Source of the DNA: Megamerina dolium
Taxonomy: Eukaryota; Arthropoda; Insecta; Diptera; Megamerinidae
Direction: 5' to 3'
Assembly: GCA_963854835.1 (NCBI GenBank)
Contig: OY978529.1
Location: 37,506,055 to 37,570,054, forward strand
Length of the DNA: 64,000 nt
The translations under genes and the position numbers were made by a program. Of the stretch, positions 37,110 to 50,049 are shown piece by piece; position 1 is the stretch's first letter; each line of letters starts with the position of its first letter. The notes under the pieces are model-generated. The model ran no database searches. It worked only from the letters and a program-made list of their open reading frames with translations, and had not been told where the DNA came from.

Positions 37110-37410
37110 TGTTACTGTGGAATGTATCGCTTCACCAGCATGTAGTCCTGACTTGGTACAATATGAATTCCTCTTATTTCCGAATATGAAGTGTAAATTG
37201 CATGGAATACAATGAAATACAACAGAAAAAGCAGTTGAAGCATACAGAAATCAGTTTTGTAGGGATCCATCCAAAAACTGGATGGATCCCTATTGTGTAA
37301 ACAATAATTTCAACGAATTGATAAATGTGCTCAATTAGATGAAGGATATTTCAAAAATCAAAGGAAAAAAGTTTTTGAAGAATTATTGAATTTTTTATTA
37401 TAGATGGAAG
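37110..37410 (+). pseudogene. 3' part of a decayed mariner-like transposase
   Basis: The + frame near 37127-37205 reads IASPACSPDLVQYEFLLFPN, followed by MKCKLHG. This is the conserved third-aspartate region of mariner transposases (HPPYSPDLAPCDFFLFPKMK). After a frameshift, a C-terminal piece reading KCAQLDEGYFKNQ lies near 37325-37365 (normally KCI-L-GDYFEG). The N-terminal two thirds are not recognisable. A short palindrome (37260-37292) sits inside the copy. Confidence 0.72.
37260..37292. repeat. Perfect 14-bp palindrome with 5-base loop
   Basis: tagggatccatcca (37260-37273) and tggatggatcccta (37279-37292) are exact reverse complements around aaaac. It lies inside the mariner remnant and is not a feature of the family, so it probably arose locally. 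Confidence 0.85.
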
Positions 37411-37837
37411 ACATTCAGTAGTACAAGTAGCTACGTATTAAAGTATTTTTTAGAAAAATTCTAAAAAAATATGTACCACGAGTATTCAAACATATTTTTA
37501 GTACATAAATAATAACGATATGAATCTATATTAACTATGTAGTATTACTTTAGTACAATAATATTGTAATAAAATCCCTATTCTATATATACGCAAATAT
37601 TTGCATACGCTTGAAGCATACCGTAGGCCATTTTTGGGTTATTTCACACTCGCGCAGCAACATGTATATACCATACACCTACATAATTATATATTCAAGT
37701 CTCGTGCCGATTTTCTTAATGAATAGCCTTGTCGGGTTCATGGTCATTATACTTATACATATGTAGTACGAAATCATAGAAATGCTGAACAATTACAATA
37801 ATAGTTCATCACTATGGCTACAATAATAACACTGTTC

Positions 37838-37873
<36 letters not shown>

Positions 37874-38520
37874 CCACACAAGCACTCCATCAAGATGACA
37901 ATTGCGTTAATTTTCCATGTTACTGTTGTTACTACGAGTATTGCATTTGCATTATATAATCGATGATATTATGAGTGGGTTTTTTGATGTCATACGACAA
38001 GCGATGCATACGAGTATTGCCTTTACAACTACGATTATGTACAAGAATAAGTGTGCGCTACTCAATTTAGTTGATTTGTCATTTCATGCTTCACACCTGC
38101 AACTTTCATGAATATCTATTGCAGTAGTTGGTTTAAAATTCGATGACAAATTGATGGCAACGATGGTAGTGAACACATTTGCGAACATACATACTATACA
38201 CACGTACTACTATATGTGTTCAAATATTGAATATGCACTTGAAACGTTTGTATCAATTTTAGAGCATCACAATATAAATTCGAATACATACTTAGGTAAG
38301 AAATGTACTCATATAGCTGACAGCAAACGGATATTAATGAGCACGTAGGTCGATGAATTTGAAAAATTACTAAAATAAACCCATTGTAGTAACAGGAATT
38401 TTGTAAAATAAATAATGCATAGGATTATAGGGTGGTTATTCGTATTACTTGGCATAGTTCTTAGTTTCCAGCTACATATCTGCACTATGCTTATAATTTT
38501 TTTATCCTCCACTCAAAGGG
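37411..38520. other. Gene-free spacer
   Basis: AT-rich, with a (CA)n tract. No gene recognised. Confidence 0.4.
37839..37864. repeat. (CA)n microsatellite
   Basis: 13 uninterrupted ca units. Confidence 0.9.
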
Positions 38521-38523
38521 TCA

Positions 38524-40150
38524 AGGGTATATTGAGTTCATGCTTCTGTTTGTACTACCCTTAAGAAAAGGTGCTAGATATGGATCTGAGTCGATTAACC
38601 CATGTCTATCTATTTATTTGCACGATAATGACCATAATTATCGAGCAGTCAAGCTGAAAATTGGTGTATAATAATATTTTCACCAATAAATGAATTACTT
38701 TGTGAATGGACAAAATCGGTAGAAAACCACGCTTATCTCCCATACAAAAATATGTTATTGAATGTATGTTTTTACACTTTTCATGAGAAAATAAATCGCT
38801 ATTAAGCTAAAATTTGAGAAATCAGTTTAGTTTTTGCCTAAAAAAGATATATTAAAAAATAGGCGTGATTGGATGCAAATTACACCCATACAAAAGTATA
38901 AAGCATGAATGTACATTTTCACCCTCTAAGCGCGAAAAAATAAAGCTTTCGCGTTAAAAAATTTTATTTTAATTAAAATAAATTACTTTGAGTTAATATG
39001 ATCACAAATTAGATGTAGTAAACAATATTCTATATCAGCTGAAAACCAAGCTTACATCCCGTATAAAAATATGCTGCTTTCATACTTTGCCCACGAAAAT
39101 ATAAAGTTATCAAGCTGAAACTAAGTACATACAATTACATTTACAAAATAATAAACAAAATTCGAAATTGATATGAATTGAATAAAAACCACACCAACCT
39201 GCTATACAAACATATACTTCGGTAAGTATAATTTTCTCATTTTACACGCAAAAATATGAAATGATCAAGCTGAAACTCGGAATATACTATTTTTTTTATA
39301 ACTAGTAGACATATTCGAAAATGGACTAAATTAGATGAAAAACACGCCTACGTCCCATACAAAAATATGTTGTTTTCACTCTTTGCGCTCAAAAACAGGA
39401 AGTTAATAAATTGAAACTAAACATATACATTTATATTTACTAATCAATAATCATATTCGAAATCGAAATGAATTGGATAGAAGCTACGCCTACTTCCCAT
39501 ACCAACTTAAGCTTCCATTGGTATGTTTTCACACATTACGAACCAAAACTATAGAGTTACCAAGCTGAAACTCGGTGCGTACTATTATATTTGCTAACTA
39601 ATAGACATATTTGAAAATGGGTTGAATCGGATAAAAACAACGTCTACTTTCTATATCAATTTAAGCTTCCGTAATTATGCTTTCATACTTTTCGTACAAA
39701 AACAAAAGGATATTAGACTGAAACTTGGTATTTACTTTTAGATTTGCTAATGAATGAACGAATTCGAAAATAAGCTTAATCCCCTTTCATTAATGCCCTC
39801 TCTTTGAGATCTGAGACACACTTAGGCCCGAAAGGACCATTGTGACATCACTATATCTTATCTTTGTCACAGAACTCTTTTAAGAAGCATTGCTGCCGTA
39901 AAAATTGCCAATTACTTGCCGACAGGAGGGTACCGTTCGAAAGAAAAATCTTCTCAATATTAAATTTTATTATGCTTCAGCCGGGGATTGAACCCACGAC
40001 CTACAGATCAGACACTAACCACTGAGCTACGGCATCCACATTTTTTTAATGTAGGTTTTTAAGCTTTACCTACGAAAATATACTGCTACAGGACTGAAAT
40101 TCAGCACATGAATGTTATCTAAACTTCGGTATTACCCATAGATCCTCTTT
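38524..40150 (+). mobile_element. mini-me-like element with seven ~150-bp units
   Basis: Opens agggtatattgag at 38524, followed by the family core (ctgagtcgattaacccatgt, then a tctatctatt tract in the GTCY position, then gcacgataatgacc). Diverged units with a cccatacaaaaatatg signature follow at about 38739, 38885, 39059, 39201, 39353, 39495 and 39650 (spacing 142-174 bp). A conserved agctgaaact lies in each. These units are the reverse complement of the array at 42115-43206. SINE copy 4 is inserted near the right end. The terminal repeat on the right is not clear. Confidence 0.65.
39794..40040 (-). mobile_element. tRNA-derived SINE, copy 4 (internally deleted)
   Basis: The minus strand opens at 40040 with TGTGGATGCCGTAGCTCAGT (A box) and a B box reading GGTCGTGGGTTCAATCCCCG near 39990, the best-preserved B box of all copies. 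About 100 bp of the body seen in copies 1 and 3 is missing, with the join at an ttgtga repeat near 39840, which suggests deletion between short repeats. The tail begins near 39794. No convincing target duplication. Confidence 0.85.
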
Positions 40151-40842
40151 TTTATTGTTATTAACTTCTTTTATTTATTTTTGGACAACCCACAAAAGAC
40201 TATTAAACTCATGCTAAAATATTTTTCGAATATATTTTGCATTAAAATACATTGGCAATGATATACTTGAGTACGAATTTATGGGCATCATCTCAATTAT
40301 TTTGGTCATTAAGTTGTGAATAATAGTAATTATGGAAATGAATGAATTGCAATTCACACTCCATATAGTCACTATCATATATCTCTTTTAATGTATTGTA
40401 TAAAAGGTAGGTACACATGAGTACTACTTTATGTGAGCTTCAATAAAATTATAGAAATTGTTCAAATTTGCATATCTTTGAAATTATAGCAACCTATACG
40501 TTTACGTTTTCGTATGTTTTTTGAAATTTATTGAACTTTTAAATGCACATATACCATATAAATATACCATATATGTATATGTATATTACAAGATAATAAT
40601 AGGTATGCACATGAGTTCGTAAATGAAAGACTATGTGCTCAAATTTATAATATATAGTCATGCATTTACTCGTAAATATAATAATAGTGCACCCTTTAGA
40701 ATTGCCATGTTAATCTGGATGAAACGAAAAAATGTTGAAAATTTGCAATTTTTGCACAATTTAAATTTATTGTAATTTTTATTTTATTTTTTCATATATA
40801 TTTTCTTTTATTCTTTTTTCACGAAAACTGCTCAGTACTATA

Positions 40843-40886
<44 letters not shown>

Positions 40887-42110
40887 TTACTATCATTACT
40901 AATACAGCATAAAATAACTGAACTTGGAATATACTAACGCATTGCTTCCTCAATACATATTTTATGCAAATGAAGGAAGATATGTTTGGTACACTAGTAA
41001 GTAGCAGTCAGATGAATACCTGCAGTAACCTTAGAAAAGTTTTTTTTTTCCTTGCTTTCTATATTTTATTGCCACTTTTTTGTGTTCTTATTATTTCGTT
41101 GAAGCTTTTCATCCATAATCTTTTCAACATATGACTGCAGCATTGTGAATATGGCTCTATACATGTACGATGATTACGTATTATCTACATCTGATGAATA
41201 TGCCGAAAAGTTTAATACTTATTTACATACGCCAACAGATGTAACTATATACTATTGGTATACGACTATACACATGTAATATTTGTACAATGATTTAAAA
41301 AGAAAAAAATAGAAAAATTAAAAAAGACGATGGCATTATTATAAAGAGGCTAGTTCCTACTTTCCAAACTTGTTCTAAACATTTCATAACACTTTTATAA
41401 ACCATAGAGATACATCACACCAAATAATTTAACCGACTACAAATTTTAATTAATTGTTTAGAGCATAATAATATGATGATCATCTGAAAAATATTTAAAA
41501 ATTCCAATTAAATGCAATTCCATTCTTCTTTATCACATTTTTAAAACTTATGCACGTACCTATGGTTTTACCACTTCAAAATTTTGGCTACATGAAGTTG
41601 TTGAACAAAAAAATCACTGCTGTTGTTCATACTACACTCTGTATTTGTATTCATGTGAGTCGTGCTCATACTTAAGAGTATACATACGAATATATTGTAC
41701 TAGTATATGCAAGTTGCAACTTTATCTTAACTTATTGTTATTGCATCATGAGCAAAAATATTTTTTTTTTCTCATTTTTTGTTGTTGATAGTTTTGTGAT
41801 GTGTTTTCAAATTTTCAAAATTTTTGTAAACATACATATACACGTGCATACGTTACATATTTGGATGTATGCACTTCCTTTACAATTTTAATGCACTTTT
41901 GATATTGGGCAAAACTTTTATGTATGTTATCTATGTGAATATCACAAACAGACTGATCATTTTTTATATGAAATTATTGAAAAATAACTTCTGAGAATAC
42001 TCGTTTTCATTTTCAAAATTCAAAAGCACTCTAATCATATATATTCCTTTGTAATATGATACAATTCCTTGTAAATTTCCATTATTATCGAAAACGAGAG
42101 GGAATGGTGA
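40151..42110. other. Gene-free spacer
   Basis: AT-rich, with a (CTA)n microsatellite. No gene recognised. Confidence 0.4.
40844..40885. repeat. (CTA)n microsatellite
   Basis: About 13-14 tandem cta units, the longest trinucleotide array in the window. Confidence 0.9.
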
Positions 42111-42114
42111 AATT

Positions 42115-43206
42115 TATCCGATGACGCTTATTTTTAAATTCATGTTTTATTTGGTAAATACAATCATATATATACCAAGTTTTTACACTATAGTTTTATA
42201 TATTCATGCGTAAAGTGTAAAAACATACATTTGAAAACAAACTATTGTATGGGAGGTAGGCGTGGTTTTTAACCAATCACGCCCTTTTATTTTCTGTCTA
42301 TTAATTAGTAAATAAAATAATATATACCAAGTTTCTGCTTTATTACTTCATATTTTCCTACGCAAAATGCAAAAACATATATTCGAAAACATACTTTTGT
42401 ATGGGAGGTAGGTGTGGTTTTAATCCAATCGCGCCCATTTTTTTATTTGTCTTTTAACAAGTAAATAAAATCATATATACCAAGTTTCTTCTTTATGACT
42501 TCATATTTTCCTACGCAAAATGCAAAAACATATATTCGAAAGCATACTTTTGTATGGGAGGTAGGTGTGGTTTTTATCCAATCGCGCCCATTTTTTTATT
42601 TGTCTTTTAACAAGTAAATAAAATAATATATACCAAGTTTCTGCTTTATGACTTCATATTTTCCTACGCAAAATGCAAAAACATATATTCGAAAACAAAC
42701 TTTTGTATGGGAGGTAGGTGTGGTTTTTATCCAATCGCGCCCATTTTTTTATTTGTCTTTTAACAAGTAAATAAAATCATATATACCAAGTTTCTGCTTT
42801 ATGACTTCATATTTTCCTACGCAAAATGCAAAAACACATATTCGAAAACAAACTTTTGTATGGGAGGTAGGCGTGGTTTTTAACCAATCACACCCCTTTT
42901 ATTTTCTGTCTATTAATAAGTAAATAAAATAATATATACCAAGTTTCTGCTTTATTACTTCATATTTTCCTACGCAAAATGCAAAAACATATCTTCGAAA
43001 ACATACTTTCGTATGGGAGGTAGGTGTGGTTTTTATCCAATCACGCCCCTTTTATTATTTGTCTATTAATAAGTAAATAAAATCATATATACCAAGTTTC
43101 TACTTTATTACTTCATATTTTCCTACGCAAAATGCAAAAACATATATTCGAAAACATACTTTTGTATGGGAGGTAGGTGTGGTTTTCATCCGATTACACA
43201 TATTTT
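42115..43206 (-). repeat. 153-bp tandem array, seven units
   Basis: The anchor gtaaata recurs at 42154, 42308, 42461, 42614, 42767, 42920 and 43073, giving a period of 154 then exactly 153 bp five times. Units 3-5 are nearly identical, while the flanking units diverge. Each unit carries accaagtttctgctttat, ttttcctacgcaaaatgcaa, and tatgggaggtaggtgtgg before a ccaatcgcgccc block. The unit is the reverse complement of that in the mini-me-like element at 38524-40150. There is no consistent open frame. Confidence 0.93.
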
Positions 43207-43440
43207 TAAACTCGCTCATTTTTTAGTAAAAATAAGTCAATGTAGAAATTATCAGCTCGATCGCTTTAGAATTACGGCAATTATAGTACGACAACATTGA
43301 CAAACTACCAAACAGCCATGGTTATATCGATAGAGATAGTAATTTTGATGGATGTCCTACCCATATTCTTATAAGTGTTGGAAACGGCATCACAAACTGA
43401 ATGTACTCATAACTCTTTAATGATAGAGTATAAATATAAG
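42115..43440 (-). mobile_element. mini-me-like element carrying the 153-bp array
   Basis: Right of the array, at 43207-43440, the minus strand reads as the family's leader: a diverged ttatactctatc start near 43430, followed by cagtttgtgatgccgtttcc and a cgatcgagctgataattt block. The tandem array is thus the internal repeat of an inverted mini-me-like copy that has been amplified and homogenised. The left end is uncertain. Confidence 0.55.
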
Positions 43441-46055
43441 CACCAATTGGTAGTGTAGAATCTTGCAGAATCGTTTGCATATTTTAAATAATGACTACAT
43501 ACATATACATACAATCAACAAGTACCTATTCAAAAATTTGAATTATGAAACACATTTCATCATTTAACAACCACACCCATTTTTTGGACTTAACATATTG
43601 TCATTTGTTCTTTTGTTTTTATTACATCTTAACAACTCTCACATGTAACACACGCATCCTTTCACTGTTCAACTAGTATGGTTGGTATGTATGTAGATAA
43701 CATACTTTAGTCATACACATGCGAATATTACAAGTATTATGTCGTTGTTGTTGTTGTTATTATTTCATTGTTATAATGTTTACAATGTCACTCTTTACTG
43801 TCATCTCAGGGATAGAAATAGTACACAGAGAAACAGTATACATACGAGCACAAATGATGATATACATATATAGTTCATCTAGAGATAATGTTAAATATAA
43901 TAATGATGATGATAATGATAATGATACTGATGATGATGATGCTATTGATAATGATGACGAAGGCGATAATGTTGAACAACAATAAACTACAACTGCTGTA
44001 CTGATTCTGTTTCTGTTGTCGGGTTTATTGTTGTGGTTTGTGGTCTTTTGCTGAGGTCAAGCAAGTAAATGCAATTTATTTTTCTTCTGCTACTTCGTCA
44101 TCCTTTTCTTACTCCTTCTCACTTTTTCACACTGCTTAGTTTTCATTCTATAGCTGAATATTTATCTACTATAGTATTTTCATTCAATTTCGATTTCATT
44201 TTCAATTTAATTTTGGCTTGCATTTGGAAAATTGTTGAATACCTAAGAAATTGTTCATGTGGGATTGTACTCGTACATGCTGTATTATTCGTATGTAACA
44301 TATTAAATATGTAGGCACTTGTGTTCTTAGTACAATTTTATTACCACCACAAGAACATAATATATATGGAGATAATTTATCAACCATAAATAATGTAAAA
44401 TGCAGCAACAATATTAAGAAATTGTTAGAAATATATAAGACCCAATATCTGAGTATACATTCTTATTTATATACATCACTATTCCATATATTTACTGTCA
44501 TATATAAATAAATGAGTGAAAATATATAATATTCGTGATCTAAATTTCATAGTTTATATTATGGTCTTGCTATAAATTTATTTCGTAGCTAGAATAGAAG
44601 CATATTTTCACATTGATATCTATCACACAGATAAAATAAAATATGGCAACAAGTACATTTCAAACAAAGGACAATCATAAATGAGAATATTTAGAGTATT
44701 TCTGAACGAAAACTCTTAGAAAATTTGAGACAATTGTGAGCCAGAATTATTTCTATAAAAACTATCAGAAGAATTTTGATTTTTTTCACCTCTACTATTA
44801 CTTATTGTTGCTTGACGTGGGGTTTTTGGTGCTTACGGTATTTCTGTTTGTTCGCTGGCGGTAGTAGCAAATCACAAACTCTGAAATTGTACATAGTTTT
44901 GAGTCATTCCATCGGAGGTACGGTCATTCTCTACATCATAATGAGCTGAGTAGAATACTTTCTGTTTCTTTCAATTCCTTAATATAACAACATGGAAAAT
45001 GTGTAATATACGATTGATTTTTGTTTGAGAAAATAGTTGCTAAATTATTTCACCAATGGTCCCACATATTTTCCAAATTTTTCAGAGTTGTAAAAATTAA
45101 GACAGAATTAAAACTATATTTTTTCTTAGCTTAACATACATTATAAATATTTCTAATCTAATACCAAATACTGGAAAACTTGAAACTACATGCAACTCTC
45201 TCAAGTTTCTAATACTTTTTTTTTAACATAAATTGTATACTACAAAATATAAAAAAAAATGTGTTTAAATTAAAATTGAAAAATAATAATAATAAAATAT
45301 AATATAAAATTCTTCTTTAAAAATCAAATTGATTTTTCTGCTAACTGAACAATTTCCTATTAAAAAACACAAGAAGATGTAAAGCAAAACTAAAAAAAAA
45401 GAAAATAATAATAATAATAATAAAATTGCTTTCAATTCGTCAATGTATGTATGTATGTATGCTCCCATATATACTTTCGTTAGTGCATCCATTGTCGTTC
45501 GTAGTGCTTCTGTGGCTATATGACTTCCATGCACTCTTATTACTGACTGAACTGTTGCTATTGTTGATGTCGGTGTTGTTGTTGCTGTTGTTGTTGCTAT
45601 TATTATTCTTGTTGTTGTTGTTGGTTTGTTGCATCTGACATTTGCAAATTCTATGAAATTTTTGTATTCAGTGTTCATCTTCATGTACAATAGACATATC
45701 ATCAACTAGCGACTTTGAGAATTAATGTAAGTATAAGCCATTATTTCTTTATTTTATTCTATCAAATATATATAGCCACAGTCAAAGAGCACCTGCCCAT
45801 GAGATTTTTAGACGTTAAAATTTTATTATGTGATTTACCTATTCTACATCCGAGGAGAAGTTTTTCAATGTTAATATTTTTATATGAAATTTTAAGAATG
45901 ACTCTAGCATATAGTACACAAATTTCTATAGAGTTAAGGATCATTCTAATGTACAGTGTTGTTGTTGTTGTTTTTATTATATTATTATGAATTAATCTAC
46001 AACAACAATAATTTAATATAATATATACTTAGTTGTTGTCCTAGTAGCTACAACG
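43441..46055. other. Gene-free spacer with GAT- and GTT-rich tracts
   Basis: An imperfect (GAT)n field lies at about 43898-43970, (TTG)n at 43742-43758, and mixed GTT/TTA tracts at 45550-45630. Open frames here are artefacts of these tracts (poly-Asp, poly-Asn or poly-Leu). No gene is supported. Confidence 0.45.
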
Positions 46056-46059
46056 TGCG

Positions 46060-46680
46060 AAAGAACTGTGCACCTTAAAATGGGTAAATTCTTTAAATGT
46101 TCTACATCACCACAAAAATATCTGGAAAACGCGCAAATAACCCCATATCTGCCTAGAAATCATTTCCAGTGAGGTCATGTGTATGAGTGACCCCATTAAA
46201 ATTTCCTCATTTCCCCTACAAAATGAACGTAAATATACCCCAAAAAAGGCAAATAACCTCATAGCTGTGCAGAAAACATTTGAAGCATTCTCTACAAACA
46301 TTCTTACCCCCTACTACCACTGCTTAGGAAGTCTCTCCTACAAAATGAACGTAAAAACACTTGAAGATCAATAAATTGCCCAACTAATGACAAATAACTG
46401 CCTAGAAATTGTCCCAAGGGTGGTAAAATATATAATCGACCGTAATTTATTTTTTCCTAATGCTCTATAACCACCGCTTGTTAGAGCTCCCCAACAAAAT
46501 GTACATAAAACTACCGCAAAATCGACTAATAACGCAATGACTGTATAGAAACACCGTAAGATCGATCATTTTTCCTTGCCAACATTTTCTCCGAACACAC
46601 TTAGCCCCTATCTCTACCGCTTAGGGACGCTACCCTACAAAATTGTATATTTAAATATTTACAAATATCACAAAACGAGA
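46060..46680. repeat. Degenerate tandem repeat, period about 125-150 bp
   Basis: The signature cctacaaaatgaacgtaaa occurs near 46214 and 46339, with diverged copies near 46491 (ccaacaaaatgtacataaa) and 46633. Each is followed by a block with aaataac and tagaaa. The same family recurs in the opposite orientation at 50050-50790. Confidence 0.6.
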
Positions 46681-49600
46681 TAAGGTATGTGTTCCATTTA
46701 AATACAGTTCATATAGCGATCATTTGTTTCCCTGCACTGCTGTTAATAGTGCTAACTCTTTCATGCTCGCTGATAGCCTCTCTTTTTTATTCTCATATTT
46801 CATATATTTCATTCTTTCTCATATCTTTCTCACTTGTTATTGTACAGTGGTTGAATTTTTAAATATGAACATAAAATTGTTTTTGCTTCTGCTGTATACA
46901 ATTGTATGGATAATGTTGTATGTATGTATTCGTATAAATGTGAAAACTACATATTATCATTTTATTCCATTTCTGAACATGAGAAATCCCATCAGAACTT
47001 CATTATATGCATCTGACAGATACTATTCATATTATTATTACCGCTGATACTGATGCTTTCTCTGAGATATATATAAATGTATGTATATGTGTATATACAA
47101 ATACATATATTTAATATATTGTATTTATATGCATGTAGGTGTAACATGTAGTACGTACAAATTGCAGTGAATAATGCATATACATATGTACTATTTTTTA
47201 GCATTATTGAAGCGTTCTTTTTTTTTTGTATCTTCACCGCAATATGATTTTCTATAAATCACATCTTCCAAGTTTTTCAATAGACTCATACACACAATCA
47301 TCTACATATATACATGAAGGTCTATATGCGATGACTTTCAATGCGATAAAAAAAAAAATGTTGAAATTTATATGTGCATTTATGCTATTATTTCTGTATT
47401 ATTTATTTTTCACATTATTTATTTTTTCTCTAACACTGCATAGCATCATCATCGTTAGCAACATATGTTTATGTGTCCTAGAGTCTAGCACCTAGACACA
47501 TATTGTATGTATATATACATAAATGTGAGTGATTGTAAGAAAATCCATCAGCGGAACACACATGACTTGTTATCTCATGCGTGAATAAGCCATTCAGTTG
47601 CAGCACAGTGAACACAAAGATATAAACTTGAATTTCTGATTGCATCGATGTGTGGATTTTAAATTTCATGCAATTCGAATGGCAATAGCAATTGAAATTG
47701 AATAGAATGCATCTCAAGATTTATACATATTAAGCAATTGATTTGGGATATATTGCGGTACATCTTGCAATTTCCAAAAACCGCCCATATAAGTCGGTAA
47801 CATTCCTGAAATTATGACAAATGACAAAGCGTTTCCAATTCGGGATATTGTGTGCTAAAGTTTCATTGTTCTTTTTTCACGTTTCATCATCATAATAAAA
47901 GACTTGTATCTTGAAAACGAACGATTCCATAGTGTCTTCCAACGAAAAATAGCTCGAGTCAAAATAAAATTTCCTTCTGAACATTTCAATATTAGAAAGC
48001 TGCGTCGTTTGGAGCCCAATGTCTTTAAAAAATTATATTTTAGTCTAATTTTTCACGATCTAATCCCTTATTTCAGAAAATTTCACATTACATTCTTCGG
48101 ACAATATGATGCCCGGGATATAAGCAAAAAGTCATTTGAAGAGACATCTTCCTTGAAGGATTTGCATATACATAATTAGCAATTTCTTTTAATTATCCTA
48201 TATCGGAAATGGATGAAAATATCCCAGTACTTTCTTCAGGCAATATATAGTCCAAAATATGAGAAAAATTCATCTAAAGATTTCATTGACGAATACCCGC
48301 TCCTTCGTGCACATAGAATCACCAGAAACAAATTAAAAAAAAAAAACTTGATGGGACATAAAAAATCTGTCTTTATAAATACATTTATATAGGCATTTAT
48401 TTTGAAATATCAAGCAATTATACATTCATATGTATAAATATTGAATAAAAATATACGAAGAACGTTCAATACTCATTCAATTATTCCATAATTATTTCAA
48501 TTTGAAAATACATTCTTATTGTTCTTGTTAAATGTCATGTAAATGATAAATATGACGCCATAATTGCCGCTTGGTTTTATTCGTTTATTGACGCCCATAT
48601 GCATTTATCAAATAATAAAATGTTCATTCGATAAAATTGTGCCCAAAATAATAATAATTCTCAAGCAAGCACACATACATACATATGTACATAAACTCAG
48701 CTGCATCAAATTGCAATTTATTTTTATTATTCTTACAACAATATATCGCTCTACATATATTATTACTAGTAGCATTCATATTTTTATGGCACTCAATTCA
48801 ATGTTGACACAAATTAAATTTAATAAAAGAAATCAAGAAAAAAAAAAAAGAAAGAGGCAAAAGAGCCCCAAATGAAAGAAGAAACAAATAAAACAATTGA
48901 ATCCGAAAATATAAGAATTTTGTGCGAGAACGAATACAAATGAACTTGAAGCATATGTTAAGCACATGAAGCATATATAGTATATTGTGCATAAACTCGA
49001 ATACGTAAGTGCTCCTGCAACTATTACCTCTGTGGCGGCTGCTAGTGGGCTGGTTGAATGGTTGCTTGGATAGTTGGTTGCTTGGTTGTTTAGTTAGTCG
49101 AATGAATCTTAAGGCAATGGCATTATTCTTTAGATTTTTGTTTCTTTTAGTTTTACAAACAATTTGCTTCAAGCTTATTTTTTACACAATTTTGCTTTTC
49201 ATAGCATCATTAATGCATTTAACACAGCCAAATTGTTTTCAAATATTTTTATTTGGATTAAATTAATATATTTTCAACTCATTTGAAACATAGAATTATA
49301 TGCTAATAAATTAAATGCTTAATTAATAAAGCATTTATTTGAAAAATAAACTATTCCGCACAAAAAGATCAATGAGAAATATTTCGACACTTGAGTCGAA
49401 AGTTGAAAATTCTTACATTGATCTCTACGCCTTCAAGTTTTAGATAATTTTTACATAATCGAATATTTAATACCATTTAAGAAGACATGTCATTTAAAAT
49501 AAAAGCATTAAACTCCTTAGAGCTATTAGTATCAACCAAGAATACTCACGAAATTTTTATGTTTAAAAATGTGCCCACAATTTTTATTGATTTGCGGAAA

Positions 49601-50045
49601 TATCTTAAAAATATTTTAATTTTATCAACTCAGTGTTGGTCATTAATCATGTGGTGATAATCATGGTGGTGGTTACAAATGTACTTTTACATTTACATTT
49701 ATACACATAAATGCAAGAGAAAATTCAAAACTAACGGGTACTTCAACCAAGCTGATTGATATACGAAAATTTATATGGAAACTTATGCTTCAAATAAATT
49801 TCCCAAAGGGGATTAATGTGTTGAACCTTAGTGCATAAGTTCCCATATTCAAGTTCTTCGTTCGACTAATTTCGTAATTTTTTTTTTTTTTTTTTTGCAA
49901 TTATAACTCAATCTTTTAAAAAATTACCCCAGTCTGAAGAATAAAACAAGAAAACATCTTCTCTGTAACTACCCGAGTTTTTAGAGAAATGATTCCAAGT
50001 ACCTTGGTGCCGCATCATTAACATACTTGTACTCGTACAACAAAA
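46681..50045. other. Gene-free spacer
   Basis: AT-rich, with TA/CATA-rich stretches and poly-A and poly-T runs (for example 49876-49894). A weak two- or three-fold degenerate repeat may exist at 47900-48300. No gene recognised. Confidence 0.35.
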
Positions 50046-50049
50046 ATTG

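Noticed and set aside
42115..43206. CRISPR-like array
   Set aside because: Units are 153 bp and repeat along their whole length with no unique spacers; the host is a eukaryote.
43719..43985. Asp-rich open frame (possible acidic protein)
   Set aside because: Generated by an imperfect GAT/GATAAT microsatellite at 43898-43970; no conserved protein on either side.
45426..45705. Overlapping poly-Leu and poly-Asn open frames on both strands
   Set aside because: Products of GTT/TTA-rich low-complexity DNA.
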